A stretch of 64,000 nucleotides of DNA from an uncultured Erysipelotrichaceae bacterium (GTDB taxonomy: Bacteria > Bacillota_I > Bacilli_A > Erysipelotrichales > Erysipelotrichaceae). How positions within the stretch are numbered: position 1 is the stretch's first letter; every line of letters begins with the position of its first letter. Below the pieces are notes generated by a model. That model was not told where the DNA came from and did no database searches. It saw only the letters and a list, made by a program, of their open reading frames with translations. Location: the NCBI GenBank assembly GCA_947385085.1, contig CANDJN010000003.1, positions 46,675 through 110,674 of the forward strand, given 5' to 3'. A program made the translations under genes and the position numbers. Below, in pieces: positions 27,118-35,222 of this stretch.

Positions 27118-27563
27118 AAAAAATCGTAGTTACTAAAATCATCAATAAATATGAGATTTTATTAAATGTTGGTAAGATTGATGGTATCAGAAAAGAATCA
27201 AAGTTTGATGTGATCGGCAAGCTGGATGATGTTATCGATCCAATCACACATGAATCATTGGGAGGTCTTCCCTATTCTAAGGTTCGCCTAAAAGTAAAAA
27301 CGCTCTATCCTAAAATGTGCATTTGTGAGGATGAACAGAACTGCGATCAGGCAGAATATTTAAAAATGCTGAGCTCAGGAATCTTTCAAGCTAATTCGGT
27401 AAAAAATGAATTAAATTTCGATATTGATGACTATGTTGACCAGCAAGTAGACAAGGCTATTTATCTCAATGATGAAGTGCTATTGTTGGAAGAAGAGCCA
27501 AAGCGCGAGCTTCAAAGCTATTTCCCCGATAATAACAATAACAACAATAAAACAAGAGGCTGA
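27114..27563 (+). CDS. Unknown protein with FlgT-C-like beta-barrel motif
   Basis: A 149-residue soluble protein. Residues 1-75 show a pattern seen in small beta-barrel domains such as the C-terminal domain of FlgT-like proteins: a valine/isoleucine-rich strand, then NVGKIDGIRKESKFDVIG, then DPITHESLGG and a final strand with KVKTLYPKMCICE. The rest is acidic and ends in an Asn run (NNNNNN) likely to be disordered. The start overlaps the previous stop as ATGA. A strong terminator follows. Partner of the membrane coiled-coil protein; function unknown. Confidence 0.8.
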   Translation: MKKIVVTKIINKYEILLNVGKIDGIRKESKFDVIGKLDDVIDPITHESLGGLPYSKVRLKVKTLYPKMCICEDEQNCDQAEYLKMLSSGIFQANSVKNELNFDIDDYVDQQVDKAIYLNDEVLLLEEEPKRELQSYFPDNNNNNNKTRG

Positions 27564-27577
27564 TCAAGCCATTATTC

Positions 27578-27600
27578 ATCCCTGTGACAGGGATTTTTTT
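27578..27600 (+). terminator. Terminator of the two-gene unit
   Basis: ATCCCTG and CAGGGAT form a seven-pair stem around TGA, followed by seven T. It abuts the 3' end of the convergent exodeoxyribonuclease gene. Confidence 0.88.
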
Positions 27601-27601
27601 G

Positions 27602-28354
27602 TCATTGAATGATTAGTGAAATTGGACAATGATCACTGCCTAGAATTTCACTATGAATCTGTGCATCGATAATATGAGACCTTAAATCATCCGATACGAT
27701 GAAATAATCAATGCGCCAGCCGGCATTGTATTGACGGGCACGAAAACGATAATCCCACCATGAATATGCAACTTCATGAGGATGACACCATCGAAACGTA
27801 TCGATAAAGCCATCATCTAGCAACTGATTCAATTTAGCTCGCTCTGACTCACTATAGCCGGGACTGTTTTGATGGCGTTGGGGATGCTTTAGATCTATTT
27901 CTTTGTGCGCCACATTAAAATCACCGCATAAAATTACGGGCTTTTTCATTTTCAACATATGCAAATAGTTATGTAGTGCATCCTCCCATCGCATTCGATA
28001 TTCCAACCGTTTCAGCTCCGGCTGCGCATTGGGAGAATAGCATCCCACCATATAGAATGCATCGTATTCTAATGTCAATAGCCTTCCTTCCTGATCAAAG
28101 TCACTGATATCCAAGCCATTTATCACGGATAAGGGCTTTTGTTTGGTGAAAATCATAACACCGCTGTAGCCCTTACGCCGGGCGCAGACCATATATTGAT
28201 AATAACCGGGAGTGATAATCTCCGTATCATTTCGCTGCATTTTCGTCTCCTGTATACAAAAAATATCGGCATCACACTGCTGAAAAAAGTCATAAAAACC
28301 CTTGCGAATACAAGCGCGTATTCCATTTACATTCCATGATACCAGCTTCATCAT
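27602..28354 (-). CDS. xth: Exodeoxyribonuclease III / AP endonuclease (ExoA/Xth family)
   Basis: Repairs abasic sites and trims 3' ends in base-excision repair. The 250-residue single-domain protein has the full set of exonuclease-endonuclease-phosphatase motifs: SWNVNGIRA at the start, QETK near 35-38 (metal-binding Glu), GDFNVAH in the middle, and GSDHCPI at the C-terminus with the catalytic His. GAAAGGCGTGGT precedes ATGATG; either ATG could be used. It marks the right border of the restriction island and stands alone between two terminators. Confidence 0.95.
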   Translation of the reverse strand: MMKLVSWNVNGIRACIRKGFYDFFQQCDADIFCIQETKMQRNDTEIITPGYYQYMVCARRKGYSGVMIFTKQKPLSVINGLDISDFDQEGRLLTLEYDAFYMVGCYSPNAQPELKRLEYRMRWEDALHNYLHMLKMKKPVILCGDFNVAHKEIDLKHPQRHQNSPGYSESERAKLNQLLDDGFIDTFRWCHPHEVAYSWWDYRFRARQYNAGWRIDYFIVSDDLRSHIIDAQIHSEILGSDHCPISLIIQ

Positions 28355-28440
28355 ACCACGCCTTTCTTTATGATTAGGATTCCCAATTCCATAGATCTTT
28401 ACTCATTTAAATACTATTTATAGTTAAATGTGATTGTATC

Positions 28441-28503
28441 AAAAAAAGCCTTTGATCTTGTTTCACATCCATTTAAAATGATGCGACAAGATTAAGGCTT
28501 TTA
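28441..28503 (-). terminator. Terminator of the rplU-prp-rpmA-obgE unit
   Basis: A long imperfect stem (AAAGCCTT-ATCTTGT with ACAAGAT-AAGGCTTT) closes over a 23-base loop and is followed by seven T on the minus strand. The left arm overlaps the obgE stop codon. Confidence 0.8.
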
Positions 28504-29793
28504 TTCATCATCAAAGACAAATTCAACCGAACAGATGACAACAGTATCACCATTGACACATCCGGCATCACGCAATGCCTGATCAACATTCATTTTCCTC
28601 ATTCTGCGAGCAAAGCGCATGATGTCTTCATCATTGGTTAGCTTGCTCACGGAGAAATTGCGTTCAATAAGCGGTCCGCTTACTTCCCACTCATGCGGCG
28701 CAAGATTCGTAATGGTAAACGGCGCTTCCTTTGGCTCAAAGCGATAAAGTACCCCTTCGCTTTCCTTATCAGCTTCATTGTGATCTATCAATGGGAAGGT
28801 TGGCGTTACTGCCAACAAATCAGCGATTTGATATAATACCGGATCCAAACCCTCGGCAATGATCGCAGTGATTGGAAATACGCTGACATCGGGATATTCC
28901 GCCTTAAATCGCTCTAAGTTGACTTGAGCATCATCCAGATCCATTTTATTGGCCACTACAATTTGCGGACGCTCCATCAGACGATATTCATACTGAGCAA
29001 GCTCCTCATTAATAATGCGGTAATCTTCCAATGGATCACGACCATCATTGGCCCCCATATCAATCACATGGACGATAACACGGCAACGCTCAATATGACG
29101 TAAAAACTGATGACCTAAGCCCTTTCCTTCACTGGCGCCTTCAATTAAGCCGGGCAAATCTGCCATGACAAAGCTGCGTCCATCAGGAACTTGAACAACG
29201 CCAAGATTTGGAGTGATTGTGGTAAAATGATATTCGGCAATTTCCGGTTTTGCCTTACTGACAACTGATAACAGAGTTGATTTTCCGACTGAGGGAAAGC
29301 CCACCAGACCGACATCCGCCAATAGTTTTAATTCCACCTCAATATCGCGTTCCATGCCCGGTTCGCCCAATTCGCTGTATTGCGGTGCAGTATTCTTACT
29401 CGTGCGAAAATGCCAGTTTCCTCGGCCACCTTTACCACCTTGAGCAATCACTTCCTGTTGTTTGTTGTGCGTTAAATCCGCAAGAATATGACCGCTATGG
29501 GCATCCTTTACCAGCGTACCGATCGGAACCTTGACGATAAAGTCTGCGCCATCGGCACCATGCATCTTCTTGGTCTTCCCATTTCCGCCGTCCTCTGCCT
29601 TCATTCGCCGTTGAAAGCGCAGATCCAGCAAGGTGGATTTATTGGAATCCGCTTCAAAAATCACACTGCCGCCTTTCCCGCCGTCACCGCCGCTGGGACC
29701 GCCATAGGCAACATATTTCTCACGGCGAAACGCAACAATGCCGTCACCGCCCTTTCCTGCCTTGATATGCAGTTTTACCCGGTCAATAAACAT
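28501..29793 (-). CDS. obgE: GTPase ObgE/CgtA
   Basis: Essential ribosome-associated GTPase that acts in 50S assembly and stress signalling. Residues 1-158 are the glycine-rich Obg fold (GGDGIVAFRREKYV, GGPSGGDGGKGG). The G domain follows with GFPSVGKST, DLPGLIEGA and NKMD. The C-terminal OCT domain (about 350-430) is present, as in Bacillus-type Obg. GAGGTGAGAAT precedes the ATG. Its place after rpmA is the standard order. Confidence 0.97.
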   Translation of the reverse strand: MFIDRVKLHIKAGKGGDGIVAFRREKYVAYGGPSGGDGGKGGSVIFEADSNKSTLLDLRFQRRMKAEDGGNGKTKKMHGADGADFIVKVPIGTLVKDAHSGHILADLTHNKQQEVIAQGGKGGRGNWHFRTSKNTAPQYSELGEPGMERDIEVELKLLADVGLVGFPSVGKSTLLSVVSKAKPEIAEYHFTTITPNLGVVQVPDGRSFVMADLPGLIEGASEGKGLGHQFLRHIERCRVIVHVIDMGANDGRDPLEDYRIINEELAQYEYRLMERPQIVVANKMDLDDAQVNLERFKAEYPDVSVFPITAIIAEGLDPVLYQIADLLAVTPTFPLIDHNEADKESEGVLYRFEPKEAPFTITNLAPHEWEVSGPLIERNFSVSKLTNDEDIMRFARRMRKMNVDQALRDAGCVNGDTVVICSVEFVFDDE

Positions 29794-29848
29794 ATTCTCA
29801 CCTCATATTTCATCATAAAAATAAAATCCCCGATATGGGGATCGTTGA

Positions 29849-30130
29849 TTACAGTGGATATACCGAAACCTTTTTCCGGTTCTTACCCAAGCGCTCGTAC
29901 TTTACCACACCGTTAACGGTTGCGAACAGCGTATCATCACCACCGCGCTTTACATTGGTTCCCGGATGAATTTTCGTGCCGCGCTGACGATAAATAATAC
30001 TGCCGGCATGACATTTCTGTCCATCTGCTAACTTTGCGCCCAAACGTTTTGAGTGAGAATCACGGCCGTTCTTTGTGGAACCAACACCCTTTTTGGATGC
30101 AAACAACTGAATATCTAATATGAATTTCAT
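29849..30130 (-). CDS. rpmA: 50S ribosomal protein L27 with cleavable N-terminus
   Basis: Large-subunit protein whose N-terminus reaches the peptidyl-transferase centre. The 93-residue protein begins with the short Firmicutes-type extension KFILDIQLFASKKG; the Prp protease is known to cut such extensions after the Phe of the LxxQxFA motif to expose the Ala-Ser-Lys-Lys end. I use the second of two ATG codons (seven bases after AGGAGG), while the first overlaps the prp stop. The protease gene lies directly upstream. Confidence 0.96.
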   Translation of the reverse strand: MKFILDIQLFASKKGVGSTKNGRDSHSKRLGAKLADGQKCHAGSIIYRQRGTKIHPGTNVKRGGDDTLFATVNGVVKYERLGKNRKKVSVYPL

Positions 30131-30132
30131 CA

Positions 30133-30447
30133 TTACACCTCCTGCTCACAATATTGAATATAATTCGGATATGCTTCCTGCATTGTGATCAACTGTATCC
30201 GCAGCATTTCCAACATGACCTGCGTATCATGATCCTTCTGCTTTTTTACATCAATGGAAATATAAGCCTCTTTCATAACCAGATCGCATACATCTCCGCT
30301 TTGATCGATGGCATTCAGCGCCCCAATGGCAATACTTGATACACCGGCACAGACAAGATCTTTACCCTTTTCATCATATCCGGCATGATGCTTAATGGAC
30401 ATCGCAAGTATTGCATCATTGTGTCGCTTCACATCAATCTGAATCAT
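30133..30447 (-). CDS. prp: Ribosomal-processing cysteine protease Prp
   Basis: Small cysteine protease (104 residues) that removes the N-terminal extension of L27, needed for active ribosomes in Firmicutes. The signature HAGYDEKGKDLVCAGVS holds the catalytic His (about 21) and Cys (33). Its position between rplU and rpmA is invariant in the phylum. It starts four bases after the rplU stop and ends in a stop that touches the rpmA start. Confidence 0.95.
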   Translation of the reverse strand: MIQIDVKRHNDAILAMSIKHHAGYDEKGKDLVCAGVSSIAIGALNAIDQSGDVCDLVMKEAYISIDVKKQKDHDTQVMLEMLRIQLITMQEAYPNYIQYCEQEV

Positions 30448-30451
30448 TTTT

Positions 30452-30763
30452 TTACGCCTCGATTGACGTAATCGTTAATTTCGTATACGGTTGACGGTGA
30501 CCCTGCTTTCTGCGGGTACTACCCTTTTTCGGCTTGTACTTGAAGATGATAATCTTTTTGCCCTTGCCTTGTTTCTCGACCTGCGCGTGTACCTTAACAC
30601 CCTTCACATAGGGAGTTCCCACACGAGTCGTGCGATTGGAATAAGCAACGACCTTGTCAAATACGACTTCTTCACCTTCCTGCACATCCAATTTTTCCAC
30701 AAAAATGGTTGCGCCTTCTTCAACGCGGATCTGCTTTCCGCCTGTTTCAATTACTGCGTACAT
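30452..30763 (-). CDS. rplU: 50S ribosomal protein L21
   Basis: Large-subunit ribosomal protein of 103 residues, with the family start MYAVIETGGKQIRV and the basic C-terminal block KKGSTRRKQGHRQPYTKL. The ATG at 30763 follows AAGGAGGTGCGACAA; an upstream in-frame codon lies before that site and is rejected. First gene of rplU-prp-rpmA-obgE. Confidence 0.97.
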   Translation of the reverse strand: MYAVIETGGKQIRVEEGATIFVEKLDVQEGEEVVFDKVVAYSNRTTRVGTPYVKGVKVHAQVEKQGKGKKIIIFKYKPKKGSTRRKQGHRQPYTKLTITSIEA

Positions 30764-30782
30764 TTGTCGCACCTCCTTCATT

Positions 30783-30872
30783 TGTTCTTAAGACTCGCCA
30801 CAACCGGAGATGATTGCTCATGCTTAGTTCCCGGATATGAGCGGTTGTAAGTCCAAAAGGACATACAACACG
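30783..30872 (-). ncRNA. Probable L21 leader (cis-regulatory RNA)
   Basis: The untranslated region before rplU can fold into GTTGTA-GTCC/GGAC-TACAAC, then GCTCAT/ATGAGC, with CCGG elements between. Firmicutes rplU transcripts carry a conserved L21 leader of similar size and place, so autoregulation by L21 is the likely role. I could not run a covariance model. Confidence 0.5.
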
Positions 30873-30876
30873 TAGT

Positions 30877-30905
30877 ATATTAGCATAAAAGCAACTGAAT
30901 TACAA
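30877..30905 (-). promoter_or_regulatory. Promoter for rplU-prp-rpmA-obgE
   Basis: TTGTAA, a 17-base spacer and TAATAT on the minus strand, just before the leader. Both boxes are partial matches. Confidence 0.45.
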
Positions 30906-30972
30906 CCTTTAATTCAAAAAACGCTAATATTCAGGGTTGTCGATGGACAATAACATTGCCATGCTTAACTTA

Positions 30973-33900
30973 CTATTTCCGAGCATCGCTGTTCTTTTTC
31001 GTATTGGGTTCGATAAGTAATAGCTTATTGACAATACAGGAATGCTGCTCTTTTTTGGTTCCTTCCACTAACAGATAATTTCCCTTCACCAGAATATCGC
31101 GATACTGTCGATAGATCTTAGGAAAAATAACCAAATCAATTCTCCCACTGTCATCGCTGCCGTTAGCAAACAACATCCACTCACTGTTCTTAGTGCGATG
31201 CTCCCTTGTTCGCTCAACCATGCATAAAAACTTAACATATCCCTGCTTTGGCATGAGGTGAATCAGCGGCTCTAAGTTTGAATTCACTTCACTGCGCAAA
31301 TGGGCAATCGGATGCTTGGAGAGATAAAAGCCAATGACTTCCCGCTCCTGTTCTGCTCGCCATGACATATTTTCCTTCATCGTGCGAAGCGCCGGCTTGC
31401 TTACCAGATTAAAATCGATCATGATTTGATTCTCATCTTCAATTTTTACCAATTCACCGTAACGAAACGCATCATCCAGCGTCGCAATTAAAGAAGCGCG
31501 ATTTTGCGAAAATTCATCAAGTGCCCCTGCTTGAATCAACGTTTCCACCGTTTTTTTATTTACCTTTTTGGTAATCATACGCGCAATGAAGTCAAAATAA
31601 TCCACAAACGCGCCATGCTTATTTCGTTCTTCTTCCACCGCATGACAAACCGCACTACCGATGTTTTTAATCGCTGTCAAAGGAAAGCGCAGCGCGTCAT
31701 TTTCAATGACATAGCGTGCCTTAGAAGCGTTGATAGAAGGAGAAAGAATCACCATCCCCCGCTTTCTCGCCTCAAAAATATATTCACTCGTTTTCGTCTC
31801 TGAACCAATAACGCTGTTTAATAAGGAACAGAAGAAATACAACGGCCAATTCGCCTTCAAATAAGCCATCTGATAAGCAACCAAGGAATAGGCAACAGAA
31901 TGGGAGCGATTGAAGCCATAATTGGCGAACTTCATAATCAAACCATATACTTTTTTTGCTAATTCATCGCTATAACCACGCGCAATGGCACCGTGAATAA
32001 AGGCGGTTTCCATTTCACGGATTTCATTACTGTGCTTTTTACTGATTGCCTTACGCAAATTATCCGCATTGGCCAACGAGAATCCCGCCATCTTTTGCGC
32101 TATTTGCATAATCTGTTCCTGATAAATCATAATACCATACGTATGCTCAAGGATGCTTTTTAACGATGGATGGATGTAATCCACTAACTCCGGATGCTTG
32201 CGCCGTTTCAAATATTCCGGTATATTCTCCATCGGTCCCGGTCGATATAATGCAATAGTAGCCACAATATCTTCAAATACGCGTGGCTGAAGCTGGCGAA
32301 TCAAATTCTTGATCCCTTCCGATTCCAACTGAAAAATACCTATCGTATCCGTTTGACACAATAAATCATACGTCTTTTGATCATCCAACGGTATTTTCAT
32401 GATTTCCAGCGGCTTTTTGCGATCACGATTAATATCATGAACTATGTCATCAATAATCGTTAAATTGCGCAATCCGAGAAAGTCCATTTTTATCAAACCT
32501 AATTCTTCTAAATACTCCATTGTAAACTGGGTCGCGCACATTCCCTCATCCACTTCAATTAACGGACAAACCGATGTGATGTCCTCGCGGGCAAAGACAA
32601 TACCACCTGCATGAAGCGATGCATGACGTGGTAATCCTTCCAACTTGCATGCCATCGCATATACTTGCCGCAGCTGCGACGAAGCATTGATCATCTGTTT
32701 AAATTTCGGATTTTGTTCATAGGCGGAACGCAAGGTTACCTTCGGCATTCGCGGAATTTGTTTACACAGCATATCGATTTCACGCTGATTAAGCCTCATC
32801 ACCCGACCGATATCGCGCAGTACCTGTTTTGCGCCCAAGGTGTTAAACGTAATAATATGCGCTACATGTGCTTCGCCATAGCGGTCTCTGACATAGGTAA
32901 TCACCTCATCGCGGCGATTATCGGGGAAATCGGTATCAATGTCGGGCATGGAAATGCGCTCAGGATTTAAAAAGCGTTCAAAAAGCAGCTGATAATGAAT
33001 GGGATCAATATGGGTGATGCCAAGACAATACGCAACCAGAGATCCAGCTGCGCTTCCTCGACCCGGACCGACATAAATATTCTGGGTACGGGCATAGCGT
33101 ATAAAATCATAAACGATTAAAAAATAATCCGCATAATTCATGGATATGATTACGGTAAGCTCATAATCCAATCTTTTTTTATATTCGATCGGTATTGCCT
33201 GATAATTCATGCGCTTCTGTAGCCCCTTAAAACAGAGCTTACGCAAATAGTCTTCACTGGAGATATGTAACTTATTTTCATAATGAGGTAAATGCAAGGT
33301 TGAAAATGCCATTTTCACTTGACACTTTTGGGCGATTTCCTCTGTAGCGATCAAATCCGCTTCCTCATATAATTCCGCCATTTCATCTTGACTGCGATAA
33401 TAACGCCGCGGTGTATAATTCAATGTCTTGTCATTGAGTGCCACGCCTTGATCAATAGCGCATAAAACCTTATAGCTTTCCTCATCCTCGCGATGTGCGT
33501 AATAAATACGTGACACTGCGCAGGTGGGAATCTGTAAAGCCTTTGCACATTTCTTTAAAATGATGTTTTTGATCTTTAATAATCCCGAGTCATTACAAGC
33601 AATTGCACAATAAAACTGTGTAAAGGCTTCACGACAGATAGACAAAATGCGTTGAATCTGTTCCTGATCTTCCTTGATGACCGCTGTTTCTAACGCGGAG
33701 GCATCACCGGAGCTGATCACGATGCAATGCTCGCTATAGGGCTGTAATTGTGTTAAGGTCAGCGATTCTTTTTGCGTGTTATACCGAGTGGAAAGCGCCA
33801 ACAAATTCTGATAACCTATATCATCACAGGCTAGCATAATGAAACGCAGCTCGCTTTCTTCCCATACACAATCGCACTCCATTCCAAAAATAGGCTGGAT

Positions 33901-34071
33901 GCCCAGCTTTTTCGCTTCATGATAAAATGCCATAGCACCATGCATGACTCTGCGATCGCATAATGCCACCGCATGATCACCGTTTTGCTTGGCCAGTGCT
34001 ACAATATCTTGGACACGCAACGTTGAATTCAATAATGTATAAGCACTTCTGACATGAAGATGGACACTCAA
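30973..34071 (-). CDS. dnaE: DNA polymerase III alpha subunit DnaE
   Basis: Replicative polymerase of the DnaE type (1032 residues), which in Firmicutes extends RNA primers on the lagging strand before PolC takes over. The N-terminal PHP domain begins VHLHVRSAYTLLNS; the catalytic aspartates sit in PDIDTDFPD; the tau-binding/OB part at the C-terminus (RTREHRTKNSEWMLFANG) is present. I start at the TTG at 34071: AGGTGA lies five bases upstream, while the first in-frame ATG further out lies before the promoter. It is a single-gene unit. Confidence 0.95.
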   Translation of the reverse strand: MSVHLHVRSAYTLLNSTLRVQDIVALAKQNGDHAVALCDRRVMHGAMAFYHEAKKLGIQPIFGMECDCVWEESELRFIMLACDDIGYQNLLALSTRYNTQKESLTLTQLQPYSEHCIVISSGDASALETAVIKEDQEQIQRILSICREAFTQFYCAIACNDSGLLKIKNIILKKCAKALQIPTCAVSRIYYAHREDEESYKVLCAIDQGVALNDKTLNYTPRRYYRSQDEMAELYEEADLIATEEIAQKCQVKMAFSTLHLPHYENKLHISSEDYLRKLCFKGLQKRMNYQAIPIEYKKRLDYELTVIISMNYADYFLIVYDFIRYARTQNIYVGPGRGSAAGSLVAYCLGITHIDPIHYQLLFERFLNPERISMPDIDTDFPDNRRDEVITYVRDRYGEAHVAHIITFNTLGAKQVLRDIGRVMRLNQREIDMLCKQIPRMPKVTLRSAYEQNPKFKQMINASSQLRQVYAMACKLEGLPRHASLHAGGIVFAREDITSVCPLIEVDEGMCATQFTMEYLEELGLIKMDFLGLRNLTIIDDIVHDINRDRKKPLEIMKIPLDDQKTYDLLCQTDTIGIFQLESEGIKNLIRQLQPRVFEDIVATIALYRPGPMENIPEYLKRRKHPELVDYIHPSLKSILEHTYGIMIYQEQIMQIAQKMAGFSLANADNLRKAISKKHSNEIREMETAFIHGAIARGYSDELAKKVYGLIMKFANYGFNRSHSVAYSLVAYQMAYLKANWPLYFFCSLLNSVIGSETKTSEYIFEARKRGMVILSPSINASKARYVIENDALRFPLTAIKNIGSAVCHAVEEERNKHGAFVDYFDFIARMITKKVNKKTVETLIQAGALDEFSQNRASLIATLDDAFRYGELVKIEDENQIMIDFNLVSKPALRTMKENMSWRAEQEREVIGFYLSKHPIAHLRSEVNSNLEPLIHLMPKQGYVKFLCMVERTREHRTKNSEWMLFANGSDDSGRIDLVIFPKIYRQYRDILVKGNYLLVEGTKKEQHSCIVNKLLLIEPNTKKNSDARK

Positions 34072-34095
34072 GCCGCTCACCTGCTTTCTTTTGTT

Positions 34096-34104
34096 ATTAT
34101 ACCA
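34096..34104 (-). promoter_or_regulatory. Extended -10 promoter for dnaE
   Basis: TGGTATAAT on the minus strand with no good -35 box. The start point would be about 18 bases before the TTG start codon. Confidence 0.55.
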
Positions 34105-34211
34105 TAACACATCCATTTTCCACTATACATATGAAAATATCAAAGTTGAAAAATGTCTGTGCAATGGTTCCTCCAACACAATAATAAACATTCACTATTC
34201 TTTAGGTATCC

Positions 34212-34235
34212 AAAAAAAAGCGAGCTTTCCTTGCT
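34212..34235 (-). terminator. Possible terminator of the smc-ftsY-ylxM/ackA-nrnA unit
   Basis: AGCAAG and CTCGCT form a short stem with one mismatch around GAAAG, followed by eight T on the minus strand, about 30 bases past the nrnA stop. Confidence 0.5.
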
Positions 34236-34265
34236 TATGCAAAGATACACATCGCTTCCATATTC

Positions 34266-35219
34266 TTACATTTTGCTGTTTTCCAAACGCTTTGCCAGCG
34301 CTTCCAACAACGCTTTTATCGTCTCGTCATTCAAATTCTTTACCCCGCACGCATAGCGATGACCGCCGCCGTGAAACTGCATAGCTATATCATGAATGGG
34401 GATATTGCGTGAACGCAGCGAGCCGTTATATAGCGTCTCCCCTTCTGATGTACACTCGGTCTCCACAAACAATGCCCAACCGCAAAATTCATTGACCTTT
34501 CCAAGCGTGTACACCTTTTCCTTTGCTTCATTAAAGGTTAAATGAAACTGCTCATATTCCGCCTTGGTGATTTTACAATAAGCGAGGCATTGCCCATATT
34601 GTTGATAATGATTGCGAATGTATGTTTCAAATTGAAATTCGTTAAGGGTTTTGGAAAAATTGATCTCATTTACCTTAGCGACATCCACACCCTGTTCCAC
34701 CAGATATGCGGCGGTTTTCAGCATTTCCGCTGTAGTGGCATTGATGGAAAACTGCAAGGTATCCGCAATCAAGCCGCTGTATAAATATTCGGCGCACGTT
34801 TGCGATAAGTGCTCTCCTCGTTTTTCCAATGCGGATGCCAAAATCTCACATGTAGCGCCCTTGCGATCCTCAATAATCTCCAGATCGCCGTAATGATCCA
34901 CTAAAATGTGATGATCAATTTTCACCTTATACTTTGCCAACTGCCAGCGCTCATCATCAATACGCGAAGTATTTGCCGTATCAAGGATAATGGCAAGTGA
35001 TTGGGCAACGGTATCATCATCTACACTATCAATACCCGGAAAAAGCTTTCCCTTAGAACCGATGGAGGTTCCTAACGCATAAACCCTTTTGTGCGGATAG
35101 TGCTCAATAATCCACTGTTTTAACGCAAATTGCGATCCTAAAGCATCGCTATCAGCCGCCTGATGACGAAACAGGGTGATAATTTCATAGCGATCGATCA
35201 GTTCAAAAACACGCTCCAT
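34266..35219 (-). CDS. nrnA: DHH-family phosphoesterase, NrnA-like (nanoRNase / pAp phosphatase)
   Basis: Cytoplasmic phosphoesterase (317 residues) that degrades 2-5 base RNA or pAp. The N-terminal metal-binding motifs are HQAADSDALGS near residue 18 (family form HxxxDxD) and KIDHHI near 100. The C-terminal DHHA1 domain ends with the substrate-binding FHGGGHRYACG. The start lies four bases past the ackA stop, so it is co-transcribed. NrnA rather than a cyclic-di-AMP phosphodiesterase is favoured because there are no PAS or GGDEF domains. Confidence 0.92.
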   Translation of the reverse strand: MERVFELIDRYEIITLFRHQAADSDALGSQFALKQWIIEHYPHKRVYALGTSIGSKGKLFPGIDSVDDDTVAQSLAIILDTANTSRIDDERWQLAKYKVKIDHHILVDHYGDLEIIEDRKGATCEILASALEKRGEHLSQTCAEYLYSGLIADTLQFSINATTAEMLKTAAYLVEQGVDVAKVNEINFSKTLNEFQFETYIRNHYQQYGQCLAYCKITKAEYEQFHLTFNEAKEKVYTLGKVNEFCGWALFVETECTSEGETLYNGSLRSRNIPIHDIAMQFHGGGHRYACGVKNLNDETIKALLEALAKRLENSKM

Positions 35220-35222
35220 GAA

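Noticed and set aside
34071..34116. ATG start for dnaE at 34116
   Set aside because: It lies upstream of the TGGTATAAT promoter and has no ribosome binding site, while the TTG at 34071 has AGGTGA at correct distance and begins with the usual PHP-domain sequence.
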